Below, in pieces: positions 1 through 8,100 of a DNA stretch of 64,000 nucleotides; within the stretch, counting starts at the first letter, position 1, and every line of letters begins with the position of its first letter. The DNA comes from Aquariibacter albus (GTDB lineage: Bacteria > Pseudomonadota > Gammaproteobacteria > Burkholderiales > Burkholderiaceae_C), in NCBI RefSeq assembly GCF_014145335.1, contig NZ_JACIVI010000001.1, positions 558,001 through 622,000 on the forward strand, written 5' to 3'. The position numbers were made by a program, and so were the translations under genes. Below the pieces are notes generated by a model. It made no database searches. It saw nothing but the letters and a program-made list of their open reading frames with translations, and had not been told where the DNA came from.

Positions 1-682
1 GGCCCGCAAGTGGCTGGCCCAGCATCACGGCGTGAGCCTGCGCGGTGGCATGGCCGCCCTCGGGCCCATCGACATCGCCTTCGAGGGCTGGGAGCACGTG
101 CCCCACAACCCCTTCTTCGCGCCCAACACCAGCCAGATCGAGGCGCTGGAAGCCCACATGGACGCCCTGCGCAAGGCCGGTGACTCCTGCGGCGCCCGCA
201 TCGTCGTCGAGGCCCAGGGCGTGCCGCCCGGCTGGGGCGAGCCCCTGTTCGACAAGCTCGACGCCGACATCGCCCACGCGATGATGGGCCTCAATGCGGT
301 CAAGGGCGTCGAGATCGGAGCCGGCTTCGCCTGCGTCGCCCAGCCGGGCAGCGTGCATGGCGACGAGCTCACGCCCCGGGGCTTCCTCAGCAACCACGCC
401 GGCGGCGTGCTCGGCGGCATCAGCAGCGGCCAGGACCTGCGCGTGTCCCTCGCCATCAAGCCGACCAGCTCGATCCGCATCCCGCGCCAGTCCATCGACC
501 TGGACGGCCAGCCGGTCACCGTCGAGACCTTCGGCCGCCACGACCCCTGCGTCGGCATCCGCGCCACGCCCATTGCCGAAGCCCTGCTGGCCCTGGTGCT
601 GATCGACCATGCCCTGCGCCACCGCGCGCAGTGCGGTGACGTGCGCGTCACCACCCCGGCCCTGCCTGCGTCCGCGGGCTGA
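1..682 (+). CDS. aroC: Chorismate synthase, C-terminal part
   Basis: This is the 3' portion of a gene that enters from the left edge; reading starts at base 2 and gives 226 residues. Chorismate synthase makes chorismate from 5-enolpyruvylshikimate-3-phosphate using reduced FMN, the last step of the shikimate pathway, in the cytosol. The family signatures visible are [16 protein letters not shown] followed by [19 protein letters not shown], and the C-terminal [19 protein letters not shown]. The C-terminus looks complete. It is a core gene, so this side of the tRNA junction is chromosome. The methyltransferase gene starts 4 bp after the stop, suggesting co-transcription. Certain at family level. 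Confidence 0.97.
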   Translation, partial: ARKWLAQHHGVSLRGGMAALGPIDIAFEGWEHVPHNPFFAPNTSQIEALEAHMDALRKAGDSCGARIVVEAQGVPPGWGEPLFDKLDADIAHAMMGLNAVKGVEIGAGFACVAQPGSVHGDELTPRGFLSNHAGGVLGGISSGQDLRVSLAIKPTSSIRIPRQSIDLDGQPVTVETFGRHDPCVGIRATPIAEALLALVLIDHALRHRAQCGDVRVTTPALPASAG

Positions 683-686
683 AGCC

Positions 687-1298
687 ATGGCGGGTCCCAC
701 CCTTGCGTTCTGGCAGCAACGCTTCGACACCGGCCAGACCGGCTGGGACCGCGGTGCCCCCAGCCCCCAGCTGCTGGACTGGTTGGACCGCGGCCAGCTG
801 CAGCCCTGTCGCATCGCCGTGCCAGGCTGCGGCAGCGGCTGGGAGGTCGCCGAACTGGCCCGCCGAGGCTTCGACGTCACCGGCCTCGACTACACCCCCG
901 CCGCCGTCGAGCGCAGCCGTGCCCGCTGTGCCGACCAGGGCCTGAACGCCCGCATCGTCCAGGCCGATGTGCTGCAGCATCGGCCCGAGGCACCCTTCGA
1001 CGCCATCTACGAACAGACTTGCCTCTGCGCGCTGCACCCCGAGCACTGGCAAACCTATGCCGGACAACTGCACCGCTGGCTGCGCCCGGGGGGTCTGCTC
1101 GCCGTGCTCTTCATGCAGGTGCCGAATCCCGAGGCCCTCGCCTCCGGCCTGATCCAGGGCCCGCCCTACCACTGTGACATCCATGGCATGCGCGCCCTGC
1201 TGCCTGAAGCCCGCTGGCACTGGCCCAAGCCGCCCTATGTCGCGGTGCCCCATCCCAACCGGGGGCATGAGCTCGCGGTGGTCCTGACAAGGCGCTGA
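687..1298 (+). CDS. Class I SAM-dependent methyltransferase (TPMT-like)
   Basis: A 203-residue protein. It opens with FWQQRFDTGQTGWDRGAPSP, typical of the thiopurine S-methyltransferase branch, followed by the SAM-binding glycine motif IAVPGCGSGWEVAELA, the acidic end of strand 2 (VTGLDYT), and a late PGGLLAVLF strand. The ORF stays open upstream inside aroC, but the ATG at 687 fits the domain start and sits 4 bp after the aroC stop. The substrate cannot be read from sequence; members methylate thiols, selenium or tellurium compounds, or small toxic molecules. It is probably chromosomal and part of the aroC transcript. Confidence 0.85.
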   Translation: MAGPTLAFWQQRFDTGQTGWDRGAPSPQLLDWLDRGQLQPCRIAVPGCGSGWEVAELARRGFDVTGLDYTPAAVERSRARCADQGLNARIVQADVLQHRPEAPFDAIYEQTCLCALHPEHWQTYAGQLHRWLRPGGLLAVLFMQVPNPEALASGLIQGPPYHCDIHGMRALLPEARWHWPKPPYVAVPHPNRGHELAVVLTRR

Positions 1299-1329
1299 GA
1301 GCTGGGCGAGGCAGGCTTGCCGCTCCGGT

Positions 1330-1782
1330 TCAGTCAAGCGAGGCCATCCAGGCCGTGAACTCGGCCTGCATGTCCTCGAAGGCGAGCAGCGTGAATCGCA
1401 GCTTCTGATCGTCCCAGGCCCAGTCGGCCCGGTGGCTGTGTACCGTGCGGGTTCCGGCGCGCGCCACTTCGTGCCTCGTCCCTTGCGGCCGGCGATTGGG
1501 CAGCCCGGCCCCTGGCTGCGATTCCAGGAGCAGATGCGGCAGCGAGAACCAGCGCAGATGCGGAAGCCGCTGCCAGGCCCCTGCCAGGCGCCAATCAGAC
1601 GCTGCCCCAGCCTCCCGCCCGCGGGCCACGGCTTCCAGGATCTCGGCCCGTGGCACCGGAATCCATCGATCAGGCAGTTCCAGATGCAGGCCCAGGCCCG
1701 GCAGCTCGCGGCGTACCGCCCAGGCGGGCTGCGTCACACAGGGTCCGAGGGCGAGGGCCGTCAGCAGGGTTCGGCGATGCAT
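1330..1782 (-). CDS. Exported protein of unknown function
   Basis: A 150-residue protein that starts with MHRRTLLTALALGPCVTQPAWA. This has an RR pair, a hydrophobic stretch and an AWA-like cleavage site, so it is probably exported, possibly by the Tat route although the twin-arginine motif is imperfect. The mature part is rich in Trp and Arg and has no motif I recognise. It converges with the methyltransferase gene, with about 30 bp between the stops. It lies on the chromosomal side of the tRNA junction. Real gene likely because of the clean signal peptide; function unknown. Confidence 0.65.
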   Translation of the reverse strand: MHRRTLLTALALGPCVTQPAWAVRRELPGLGLHLELPDRWIPVPRAEILEAVARGREAGAASDWRLAGAWQRLPHLRWFSLPHLLLESQPGAGLPNRRPQGTRHEVARAGTRTVHSHRADWAWDDQKLRFTLLAFEDMQAEFTAWMASLD

Positions 1783-1862
1783 GCCCCTTTATCGCCGAGG
1801 AGGGGAGGTTGAGTGGGGCATGGGGGCAGGCTCGCCCGGACCCGAACCGAAACCGGCCGCGC

Positions 1863-1900
1863 AAAGAGAAAGCCCTGAACGCTTGCGCGTTCAGGGCTTT
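1863..1900 (-). terminator. Rho-independent terminator downstream of tRNA-Asn
   Basis: A perfect 14-bp stem (1869-1882 with 1887-1900) closes a 4-base loop. On the minus strand it is followed by TCTCTTTG, a weak T-rich tail. It lies 10 bases beyond the CCA end of the tRNA-Asn remnant, where the native tRNA terminator should be. It therefore belongs to the original chromosomal tRNA transcription unit. Confidence 0.8.
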
Positions 1901-1909
1901 GCTTTTCTT

Positions 1910-1957
1910 TGGTTCCCCGACCTGGGCTCGAACCAGGGACCTACGGATTAACAGTCC
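1910..1957 (-). other. 3' half of tRNA-Asn(GUU), ICE attachment site remnant
   Basis: On the minus strand the sequence runs from the anticodon loop (CTGTTAATCCG, anticodon GTT) through the variable loop, a perfect T arm (CCTGG TTCGAGC CCAGG) and the acceptor strand TCGGGGAACCA. Upstream of the anticodon loop the match to tRNA-Asn stops: the 5' anticodon strand, D arm and 5' acceptor strand are absent, so no functional tRNA can form. This is the standard product of integration into a tRNA 3' end: the displaced 3' half stays beside the chromosome and the intact gene is rebuilt at the other end of the element. A tyrosine integrase gene begins 150 bp away, which supports the reading. Confidence 0.85.
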
Positions 1958-2108
1958 CTGGGGATGGGACTTTCTGGGATCTCCTGACACAAGCCGCCTT
2001 CAGAATACTCTTTACAGATCAACAGCTTACGTCCATAGTCATTTCAAGCCGTCTCGGACCATCGTCGCCAAAACTGGCACCAGACTGGCACCAGATCAGC
2101 TACGGACT

Positions 2109-3419
2109 ATGGCAAGAGATCAAGTTTCAGCGGCTTCCGCCGCTATCAAATCACTGGAAGGCGGCGCCTTCGTGACCCTGCACAGCCGCCTCGATCGAGG
2201 CGGTGCGCTGCAGGCGCGCAAGCTCGCCAATGGCGCGGTGCAGCTCTACTGGCGCTACTCCCTCGGCGGCAAGACGAGCCGCGAGCCGATCGGGGTCTAC
2301 GATCCGTCGGCACCGCCGAAGAAGTTGCAGCCGACACCGCGTGGCTATGGCCTGGCCGCCGCGCTCGAGAAGTGTCGCGAGCTCGCCGACATTCATTCGG
2401 CGCGGGCCGACACGGGCGGCCTCCGCGAGGCCAAGGCAGAGAAGCGCAAGTCCTTCGTCGCGCAAAAGGCAGCCGAAGCCGAGAAGTCCGAGCGGACGCT
2501 GCAGAAGCTGCTCGACGCCTACGTGTGGCACCTGAAGACCCAGGGTCGTCGCAGCCACGTCGACGCCGACCAGATCTTCAAGCGGCACGTCACCGAAGCG
2601 TGGCCGATCGTGGCCGAGGCGCCTGCGGTTGACCTCACGCCTGATCAGGTACTGGACATGCTGCGCAGGCTGATCGAGGCCAACAAGGGACGTACGGCCA
2701 ACAAGCTGCGTTCGTACCTTCGTGCGGCGTTCCAGTGCGCGCTGGATGTCCGCACCACGGCGTCGATCCCGGTCGTCTTCAAGTCCTTCGGCGCCGTCTT
2801 CAACCCGGCCGCGCAGACGCGTCGATCCCCGCAGTTCGATCGTGCTGACAAGCGACCGTTCTCCAAGGCCGAACTCCAGGCGTACTGGAAGCTGATTGCC
2901 GCACGCCCGGGCGTCGAGGCAGCGGCGTTGAGGTTGCATGTGCTGACCGGGGGCCAGCGCATCGAACAGTTCGTTCGGCTGAAGTGGGCTGATGTGAGCG
3001 ATGACGCCCTGACGATCTTCGACGGCAAGGGGCGGCCAGGCCAGGGGCCGCGCGCGCACCAGATTCCGCTCGTGAAGCTGGCCAGGGCCGACCTCGCCCT
3101 CCTGAAACGCGAGGGTGAGTTCGCGATCTCGACGACAGCTGGCAAGAAGGCCATTAGCGTGCGGACGCTCGCGGGCTGGGCTCACGACGTGGTCGGTGAC
3201 TCGATCGAGGGCTTCCAGCTGAAGCGGATTCGATCAGGGGTGGAGACGCTGCTTGCGGCGAACGGCGTCAGCCGCGAGATCAGAGGGCATCTGCAGTCGC
3301 ACGGCCTGACCGGTGTTCAGGCGCGGCACTACGACGGGCACGACTACATGCCGGAGAAGCGCCAAGCGATCGAGATCCTCGTGCGCGAGGTGTGTCAAAG
3401 TGCGCCTGTCGGTGCTTGA
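2109..3419 (+). CDS. Tyrosine recombinase / ICE integrase
   Basis: A 436-residue site-specific recombinase that would integrate and excise the element at the tRNA-Asn site. The N-terminal third is an Arm-binding-like region (LHSRLDRGGALQARKL, LYWRYSLGGKTSREPIGVYD), followed by a core-binding domain around residues 130-250. In the catalytic domain I place box I Arg at about residue 284 (LTGGQRIEQF), a basic strand near HQIPLVK, box II Arg at about 375 (LKRIRSGVETLL) and the nucleophile Tyr at about 408 (ARHYDGHDY). The ORF is open upstream through the tRNA remnant, but ATG 2109 starts at a sensible domain boundary. It reads away from the attachment site into the element. Confidence 0.88.
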   Translation: MARDQVSAASAAIKSLEGGAFVTLHSRLDRGGALQARKLANGAVQLYWRYSLGGKTSREPIGVYDPSAPPKKLQPTPRGYGLAAALEKCRELADIHSARADTGGLREAKAEKRKSFVAQKAAEAEKSERTLQKLLDAYVWHLKTQGRRSHVDADQIFKRHVTEAWPIVAEAPAVDLTPDQVLDMLRRLIEANKGRTANKLRSYLRAAFQCALDVRTTASIPVVFKSFGAVFNPAAQTRRSPQFDRADKRPFSKAELQAYWKLIAARPGVEAAALRLHVLTGGQRIEQFVRLKWADVSDDALTIFDGKGRPGQGPRAHQIPLVKLARADLALLKREGEFAISTTAGKKAISVRTLAGWAHDVVGDSIEGFQLKRIRSGVETLLAANGVSREIRGHLQSHGLTGVQARHYDGHDYMPEKRQAIEILVREVCQSAPVGA

Positions 3420-3540
3420 CGCTTAGCCAGCGTCCGAGTCGATGCGCAGGGTGCGCGTGTCGACCCGGATGTCCGCATTTCCCCAACGCAACACCCGACA
3501 TCACCCCAAGTGGTCCTGGTGGCGTCGGGCTGATCAGGTC

Positions 3541-4566
3541 TCAGGTGCTCCCGCGGGCAACAGCGTTAACGCGCTCTGCGAGCGCCTGGCAGTGCTCCAG
3601 CAAGGCCTCAAAGGGCTCGGCGTCATCCAAGAGCAGGCCGTCCTCCACCATGCGCTGGTAGTCCTCGGCCAGCGTCTTCCGCGCGTCGCCGCTGGGTGCC
3701 AGATCCAGTGCGCCGGTGACCGCTGCGCGGTAGTCGATGGGTGCACCGTCTGGCATCGATTCGGCGAAGAAGATGCTCTTGTGCTCTGCGACGGCGAGCG
3801 CCAACGCGCGGTCTGTTGCCGCGCTGTCGGCAAAGCCGGCAGCGTCCAGCCTCGTCACGTCGTGCCAGTGGCGCGCGTAGCGGTCACCGCCTCGAAAGCT
3901 GCCTTGGGCGCAGAAGACATGGATGGCTGTGGCCTTCTCCCAGAACGTGCGCTCCGGGCGCATCACCTGGGGGGTGGCCGATGGAAAACTCACTTCCGCA
4001 AGGTGCAGCGCAGCGTCGCACGCGACCGGTCGCGGCTCGTTGGGCTCGCCCGTCGATCGCGCGCCGAACTCCAGCAGGACCGAGGGCCGGACATAGCCCG
4101 TGCCTTCGCCGAAGGCCTCGTAGTCGATGAAGACCTTCTCACCTTCTGCGCGGGCCGAGGCCTGCAGCCCCTGCTCGGCGAGTGCCTTGGCAAGATCAGG
4201 CGCCAGCTTGCCGCTGACGAGTTCGGCAAGGCGCCGCCGGATCGCCTTGCTCCACTTCTTCTCCTGGCTGCGTGACGTGGGCCAGGGGGAGTCGGCCTTT
4301 TCGATCAGGTCCGGAGCGATGGCACGGATGTCGTAGGTGAGGTCCACATCTTCCGAGAAGCGCTTGATCACGCCGTAGGCCTTGGAGAGCGATGTGCCGC
4401 CCTTGAAGACCAGGTGCTGCGCGTGCGGCCCGGTGAACAGGTGGTGCAGGGCCCAGACGACCCACACGTCCTTCTCGAGCAAGTGCAGGGGACGGCCCGA
4501 ATGCTCTGCCGCAACGAGCAGCGCCTCGCGCTGATCCTCGCGCGGCATGGCGAAGTATTCAGGCAC
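3541..4566 (-). CDS. abiEii: AbiEii-type nucleotidyltransferase toxin
   Basis: A 341-residue toxin of the AbiE type IV toxin-antitoxin / abortive infection family. Motifs seen: HLVFKGGTSLSKAYG (motif I, nucleotidyltransferase GG-T/S) and RFSEDVDLTYD (motif II, acidic pair) near residues 52-80, then PERTFWEKATAIH (motif III) near residue 210. Known AbiEii proteins transfer nucleotides and arrest growth after phage infection. The start overlaps the end of the abiEi gene by 8 bp, so antitoxin and toxin are translated in that order from one transcript. It is convergent with the integrase gene. Full length and intact. Confidence 0.9.
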   Translation of the reverse strand: MPEYFAMPREDQREALLVAAEHSGRPLHLLEKDVWVVWALHHLFTGPHAQHLVFKGGTSLSKAYGVIKRFSEDVDLTYDIRAIAPDLIEKADSPWPTSRSQEKKWSKAIRRRLAELVSGKLAPDLAKALAEQGLQASARAEGEKVFIDYEAFGEGTGYVRPSVLLEFGARSTGEPNEPRPVACDAALHLAEVSFPSATPQVMRPERTFWEKATAIHVFCAQGSFRGGDRYARHWHDVTRLDAAGFADSAATDRALALAVAEHKSIFFAESMPDGAPIDYRAAVTGALDLAPSGDARKTLAEDYQRMVEDGLLLDDAEPFEALLEHCQALAERVNAVARGST

Positions 4567-5155
4567 GGGTCACCAGGCTGCTGACTTGGCTCGCCAGCCA
4601 GGTGGGTAGTCGCGCGCGTGCGTTGGCGACGGCCAGCAGTTCCGACGTCGGCAGCTTGTGCCTGAGCTGACCGAGCGCCGCTTCGGAGCCCGATGGCCCC
4701 ATCCACGCCAGCGAGCGGATGACTTCGCCCGCGGCCTGCCCTGGGTAGAGCAGTTGCCACGGCGGGGCATGCTTCAACTCGACCGTCTGCGCGCCGAGCT
4801 TGAGCTTGCGGCTGCGGCCCGAGGTCAGGAAGACCTGGCGCACCGGCACCTGGGTCGTCAGACCCAGCCTGTTCGCTGCAGCCGCACCGTGGCCGACCAC
4901 GGTTTCGCCGCGCTGGCTGGCCCATTCCTGGACCACTTTGGCAACTTCCGGTGCCCGTGTTCCGAACTTGCCCTTCACTGGCAGGACGTAGACGCCCCGC
5001 CCGGCGCGCAGCAGTTCGCCGCTACGCGCCAGGCGCGACAGCGCCTGATCCACCGCAGCCCGGCTGCCAAGGTGCAACAGGGCCTTGGCGGACAGGCTGG
5101 TGCCTTCCGGCATGGAGGTGGCGTGCGCGAGGACTTGCTGGGCGAGGTTGGACAC
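4559..5155 (-). CDS. abiEi: AbiEi-type antitoxin / autorepressor
   Basis: A 198-residue antitoxin with an N-terminal winged-helix region (SAKALLHLGSRAAVDQALSRLARSGELLRAGRGVYVLP) and an AbiEi C-terminal domain (VVGHGAAAANRLGLTTQVPVRQVFLTSGR). This is the DUF6088 type of antitoxin. The start is GTG at 5155, preceded by AAGGA. Family members counter AbiEii and repress their own promoter by binding inverted repeats; a fitting palindrome lies 16 bp upstream at 5171-5196. It overlaps abiEii by 8 bp. Confidence 0.87.
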   Translation of the reverse strand: MSNLAQQVLAHATSMPEGTSLSAKALLHLGSRAAVDQALSRLARSGELLRAGRGVYVLPVKGKFGTRAPEVAKVVQEWASQRGETVVGHGAAAANRLGLTTQVPVRQVFLTSGRSRKLKLGAQTVELKHAPPWQLLYPGQAAGEVIRSLAWMGPSGSEAALGQLRHKLPTSELLAVANARARLPTWLASQVSSLVTRA

Positions 5156-5170
5156 GTTGATTCCTTGGTT

Positions 5171-5205
5171 GTCAGAAGTATGAAGCTATTTCTGACGAAG
5201 TTCAA
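5171..5205 (-). promoter_or_regulatory. abiE promoter with 10-6-10 inverted-repeat operator
   Basis: GTCAGAAGTA (5171-5180) and TATTTCTGAC (5187-5196) form an inverted repeat matching at 9 of 10 positions around a 6-base centre. On the minus strand a -35-like TTGAAC (5200-5205) and a -10-like CATACT (5177-5182) are 17 bp apart, so the operator covers the -10 box and spacer. This suits autorepression by AbiEi. The same 10-6-10 layout with different bases precedes the second abiE locus at 60341-60366. Confidence 0.7.
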
Positions 5206-5280
5206 GTGGATCGGTTGCTCGAGGCTTCAGGTGCGCTCCTGGGGGGAAGGGCCTGTGCGCATCCACGCTCCAAAACTGGT

Positions 5281-5320
5281 TAAGCGAAACAAAATCCGTA
5301 TAGAATACGTCTAAGCGAAA
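5281..5320 (+). promoter_or_regulatory. Promoter region with paired TAAGCGAAA direct repeats
   Basis: TAAGCGAAA occurs at 5281-5289 and again at 5312-5320, 31 bp apart, which is about three helical turns on the same DNA face. A -10-like TATAGAAT (5299-5306) lies between the copies; the -35 is weak (CTGGTT at 5276-5281). The likely ligand is the XRE-type protein encoded two genes downstream at 5991. Its role as operator is inference. Confidence 0.5.
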
Positions 5321-5343
5321 TCGATGACGAGGTGACCCAGAGC

Positions 5344-5994
5344 ATGAATCCGCCCACCAAAGACACGATCCCAGGCCTGCTTCTGCGCAGCATCCCGCGC
5401 GAGCTTGTACTCGGCGTCGAAGACGCACTTAATGCTGGTGCTGCGCGCGCGTACGCCGCAGCCAAGGGGATGGATGAGGGCCACCTCCCGCATGTCGTCG
5501 GCCAGCTGAGGCACTTCAACATGAACGAAGCCTTCTACCGCGCGCTTGCGGCGGCTGAGGCGACACCAACGGCCATCCAGGGCAACGGCTTGGTCACCGG
5601 CCGCACTGGCGTCTTCACCCTCGCCAGGTTCAACATCCCCGAAGGGTTCTGGATCAACGGACGCCGCAGCCAGACACGCCGCCAGATGGCGTTCGCAAAC
5701 AAGGCCATCGAACCGCTGGTGCAGCCGGAGTTGTTCGATCAGTACCAGCCGCCGGCTGAAGCCGTGGCGTTCTTCGTGGCCTGCTTCTCGGGGTCCTTGC
5801 AGATCCAGCCCGAATCGCCCACCTCGATCCAGATCGCAGTGCCCGATCGGTACATGCGCGGCTGGCTGTTCCGCGAGCCGCTGGAGGTGTTTGCCAAGCG
5901 CTATGACGTCCAAGAGCCCAGCCAAATCGACCTGGCCGTGCCGAAGCTCAAGAAGAACATCGGCAAGAAGGACATGGACGGCACCTCGTCATGA
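5344..5994 (+). CDS. Unknown protein paired with an ImmA/IrrE regulator
   Basis: A 216-residue soluble protein with no family I recognise. It has no signal peptide or membrane segment. Notable parts are a basic patch INGRRSQTRRQMAFANKA, a hydrophobic stretch AEAVAFFVACFSGSLQI in the second half, and a Lys-rich tail (KLKKNIGKKD). ATG 5344 is chosen over GTG 5332 because a GAGG element precedes it. The stop overlaps the next start as ATGA, so it is translationally coupled to the HTH-metallopeptidase gene. That coupling suggests it may be the substrate, effector or sensor for the metallopeptidase; this is inference only. Confidence 0.75.
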   Translation: MNPPTKDTIPGLLLRSIPRELVLGVEDALNAGAARAYAAAKGMDEGHLPHVVGQLRHFNMNEAFYRALAAAEATPTAIQGNGLVTGRTGVFTLARFNIPEGFWINGRRSQTRRQMAFANKAIEPLVQPELFDQYQPPAEAVAFFVACFSGSLQIQPESPTSIQIAVPDRYMRGWLFREPLEVFAKRYDVQEPSQIDLAVPKLKKNIGKKDMDGTSS

Positions 5995-7199
5995 GCCGCG
6001 GTGGTGTTCAAGGGTTTCAGTGTGACCGCCTCAGCCAGATGCTGGCTGCTCGCCGCCTGACCCAAGCGCAGCTCGCTTCGCTGGTGGGGGTGTCGCCCGC
6101 GACGGTGAGCAAGTGGCGCGCGGGAACCCAAGCTCCAGAGCGAGATGCACTCGATCGATTGGCCGGGGTTGTCAATGTGACGCCTGAGTGGTTCACCAGG
6201 CCGCCGGCGGAGAAGGTTTCGTTGCCGCTCTTCCGGAGCAACGCCTCCGCGCATGTGGCTGCCCGGGCCATGCTGGAAGCTCGGATGGAGTGGGCTCAAG
6301 ACATTGCGTTGGCCTTGACCGAGTTCGTCGACTTCCCGGCCTTGAACCTGCCGAGCCGCAACTTCACCGACCCTGAGCAGATCACCCATGAAGAGATCGA
6401 ACTAGCCGCGGCGGAGTGCCGCGATCTCTGGCGACTTGGGCGGTCGGCTGTCCAGGACTTGGCGCTGGCCATCGAAGGCGCTGGGGTCGTGCTCGTCCGT
6501 GAGGAGACCGGTATCGCACAGATCGAAGGCCTGTCTGCATGGAGCGCTGTTCTCGGCAGACCGCTGGTGCTTCTCTCTGCCGATAAGGACAACGGTTATC
6601 GAAGCCGATTCGACCTCGCCCACGAGCTCGGGCATCTGATCCTTCACAGGCACATCGCGCGTCCAACCGATCGCGAACGTCACAAGGAACTTGAACAGCA
6701 GGCCCACAGGTTCGCGGGCGCCTTTCTCCTGCCCGCGGAGACCTTCGCATCCGAAGTGCGCATGCCGGTGACCTTGGACGACTTGCTGTTGATGAAGCGT
6801 CGCTGGGGCGTATCCGTTGGCGCGATCTTGATGCGGCTGCGGGCTCTGAAACTCCTGGACGACGAAGGGGCTCAGGCGCTGTTCAAGCGTCGGTCGGCGC
6901 GATGGGGCGCCAAGTCGGAACCGGGGGATGGCGATCGAGCGCCTGAGCGACCGCGCTTGCTGCGTCGCACGATCGACCTGCTCGTCGATGAGAACGTGAT
7001 GCCGCTGGAAGCCATTCCTCGGCATCTCGGCCTTGCGTCGCACGATATCGAGATGCTGGCTGGGTTGCCCGAAGGCTACTTTCAGGGGCGAGGCAACGTC
7101 GTTCAACTGGCCCGCATTCGTCAGCCGACGGATGCGCCTGCCGGTTCAGCGTCTGCGCCGAGCACCGTGCTGCCGTTTCGCGGCCCCCGAAGGTCTTGA
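5991..7199 (+). CDS. XRE-family regulator fused to ImmA/IrrE metallopeptidase
   Basis: A 402-residue two-domain protein. Residues about 12-70 form an XRE helix-turn-helix (LSQMLAARRLTQAQLASLVG, then SPATVSKWRAG). Residues about 195-260 hold an M78 zinc peptidase with the HExxH motif in FDLAHELGHLILH and the downstream EQQAHRFAGAFLLP segment. In this family the peptidase cleaves a repressor or antitoxin in response to a signal (phage ImmA, Deinococcus IrrE). Fusion to its own HTH suggests a self-contained switch, possibly acting at the TAAGCGAAA repeats upstream. The C-terminal 110 residues are unassigned. Middle gene of an apparent operon of four. Confidence 0.88.
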   Translation: MSRGGVQGFQCDRLSQMLAARRLTQAQLASLVGVSPATVSKWRAGTQAPERDALDRLAGVVNVTPEWFTRPPAEKVSLPLFRSNASAHVAARAMLEARMEWAQDIALALTEFVDFPALNLPSRNFTDPEQITHEEIELAAAECRDLWRLGRSAVQDLALAIEGAGVVLVREETGIAQIEGLSAWSAVLGRPLVLLSADKDNGYRSRFDLAHELGHLILHRHIARPTDRERHKELEQQAHRFAGAFLLPAETFASEVRMPVTLDDLLLMKRRWGVSVGAILMRLRALKLLDDEGAQALFKRRSARWGAKSEPGDGDRAPERPRLLRRTIDLLVDENVMPLEAIPRHLGLASHDIEMLAGLPEGYFQGRGNVVQLARIRQPTDAPAGSASAPSTVLPFRGPRRS

Positions 7200-7236
7200 T
7201 CGAATCCCTTGCTTGCCTGGAAAGTGAGAACGCCCC

Positions 7237-8046
7237 ATGGCCCGGACCATCTACGACAAGCCGACGCGGGCGCTTCTCAAAGACATGCTCGCCGAGTGGA
7301 AGCTGAAGCCCGACGAAACGTTCAGCGCCCAACGTGCGGTTGAGTGGTTCGCAAAGAACTACCCGAAGCTGAAGGCCGGCAGCATCCACGCGCATCTTGT
7401 TCAGGCTTCGACGAACGACCCGAGTCGTCGCCACCATCCGGCGACGAATGCGACCGATGATCTCCTGTTCAAGGTTGGGTCACGCGAGTACCGGCGCTAC
7501 CAGCCTGGCGTAGATCCAGCGCCGATTCATCAGCCAGGCAAGACTCAGATCGCTGGCGCCGGTGGAGCGATGGTCACCGTCGACGAGGAGGACGACGATG
7601 CCGGGGCCGCCGTTGACGCCGCGCTCGCCGGCTCGACCCAGTTCGCCCTCGAGAAGGACCTGCAGCGCTACCTGGCCGACAACCTCCAGCTCATCGAGCC
7701 TGGGCTGACCTTGTTCCAGGACGAAGACATCACCGGGTTCGAGTACCCCGCTGGCGGAGGCCGCCGCATCGACATCTTGGCAAAGGACAAGTCGGGCAAC
7801 TTCGTTGTGCTCGAACTGAAGGTCGAGAAGGGCTACGACCGCGTGGTCGGGCAACTCCTGCGCTACGTGAACTGGGTGCGGAAGGAGCTTGCTGAGCCGG
7901 GCCAGCGCGTGCGCGGCATCATCGTTTGCCGGACGATGTCTGAAGACTTGGTCCTGGCCTGTGCCAGCAACAAGGAAGTGGAACTCTACGAGTACCGTCT
8001 CCAAGTGACGGTGTCGAAAGTGCCCGCTCTTGAACTCCCCGCGTAA
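7237..8046 (+). CDS. NucS-like (DUF91) endonuclease
   Basis: A 269-residue protein. The N-terminal 90 residues include RAVEWFAKNYPKLKAGSIHAHL, a possible DNA- or protein-binding part. An acidic linker (VDEEDDDAG) follows. The C-terminal half carries a PD-(D/E)xK-type nuclease core: RRIDILAKDKSGNFVVLELK, then a helix containing VVGQLLRYVNWVRK. This pattern is that of NucS/DUF91 enzymes, which cut mismatched or branched DNA. It starts 37 bp after the ImmA/IrrE gene on the same strand, suggesting that the metallopeptidase switch controls a nuclease. Substrate unknown. Confidence 0.85.
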   Translation: MARTIYDKPTRALLKDMLAEWKLKPDETFSAQRAVEWFAKNYPKLKAGSIHAHLVQASTNDPSRRHHPATNATDDLLFKVGSREYRRYQPGVDPAPIHQPGKTQIAGAGGAMVTVDEEDDDAGAAVDAALAGSTQFALEKDLQRYLADNLQLIEPGLTLFQDEDITGFEYPAGGGRRIDILAKDKSGNFVVLELKVEKGYDRVVGQLLRYVNWVRKELAEPGQRVRGIIVCRTMSEDLVLACASNKEVELYEYRLQVTVSKVPALELPA

Positions 8047-8100
8047 GCGCGCAGGCCTGTTTCATGATGCTCGGTATTCACCGCTTTCGGGAGACTTGTC

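Noticed and set aside
1910-1985. A complete tRNA-Asn gene
   Set aside because: The 5' half (acceptor strand, D arm and 5' anticodon strand) is missing; bases upstream of the anticodon loop do not pair.
1650-2108. Upstream extension of the integrase frame giving a 589-residue protein
   Set aside because: It reads through the tRNA remnant and its terminator; the extra residues have no domain character, and ATG 2109 fits the domain start.
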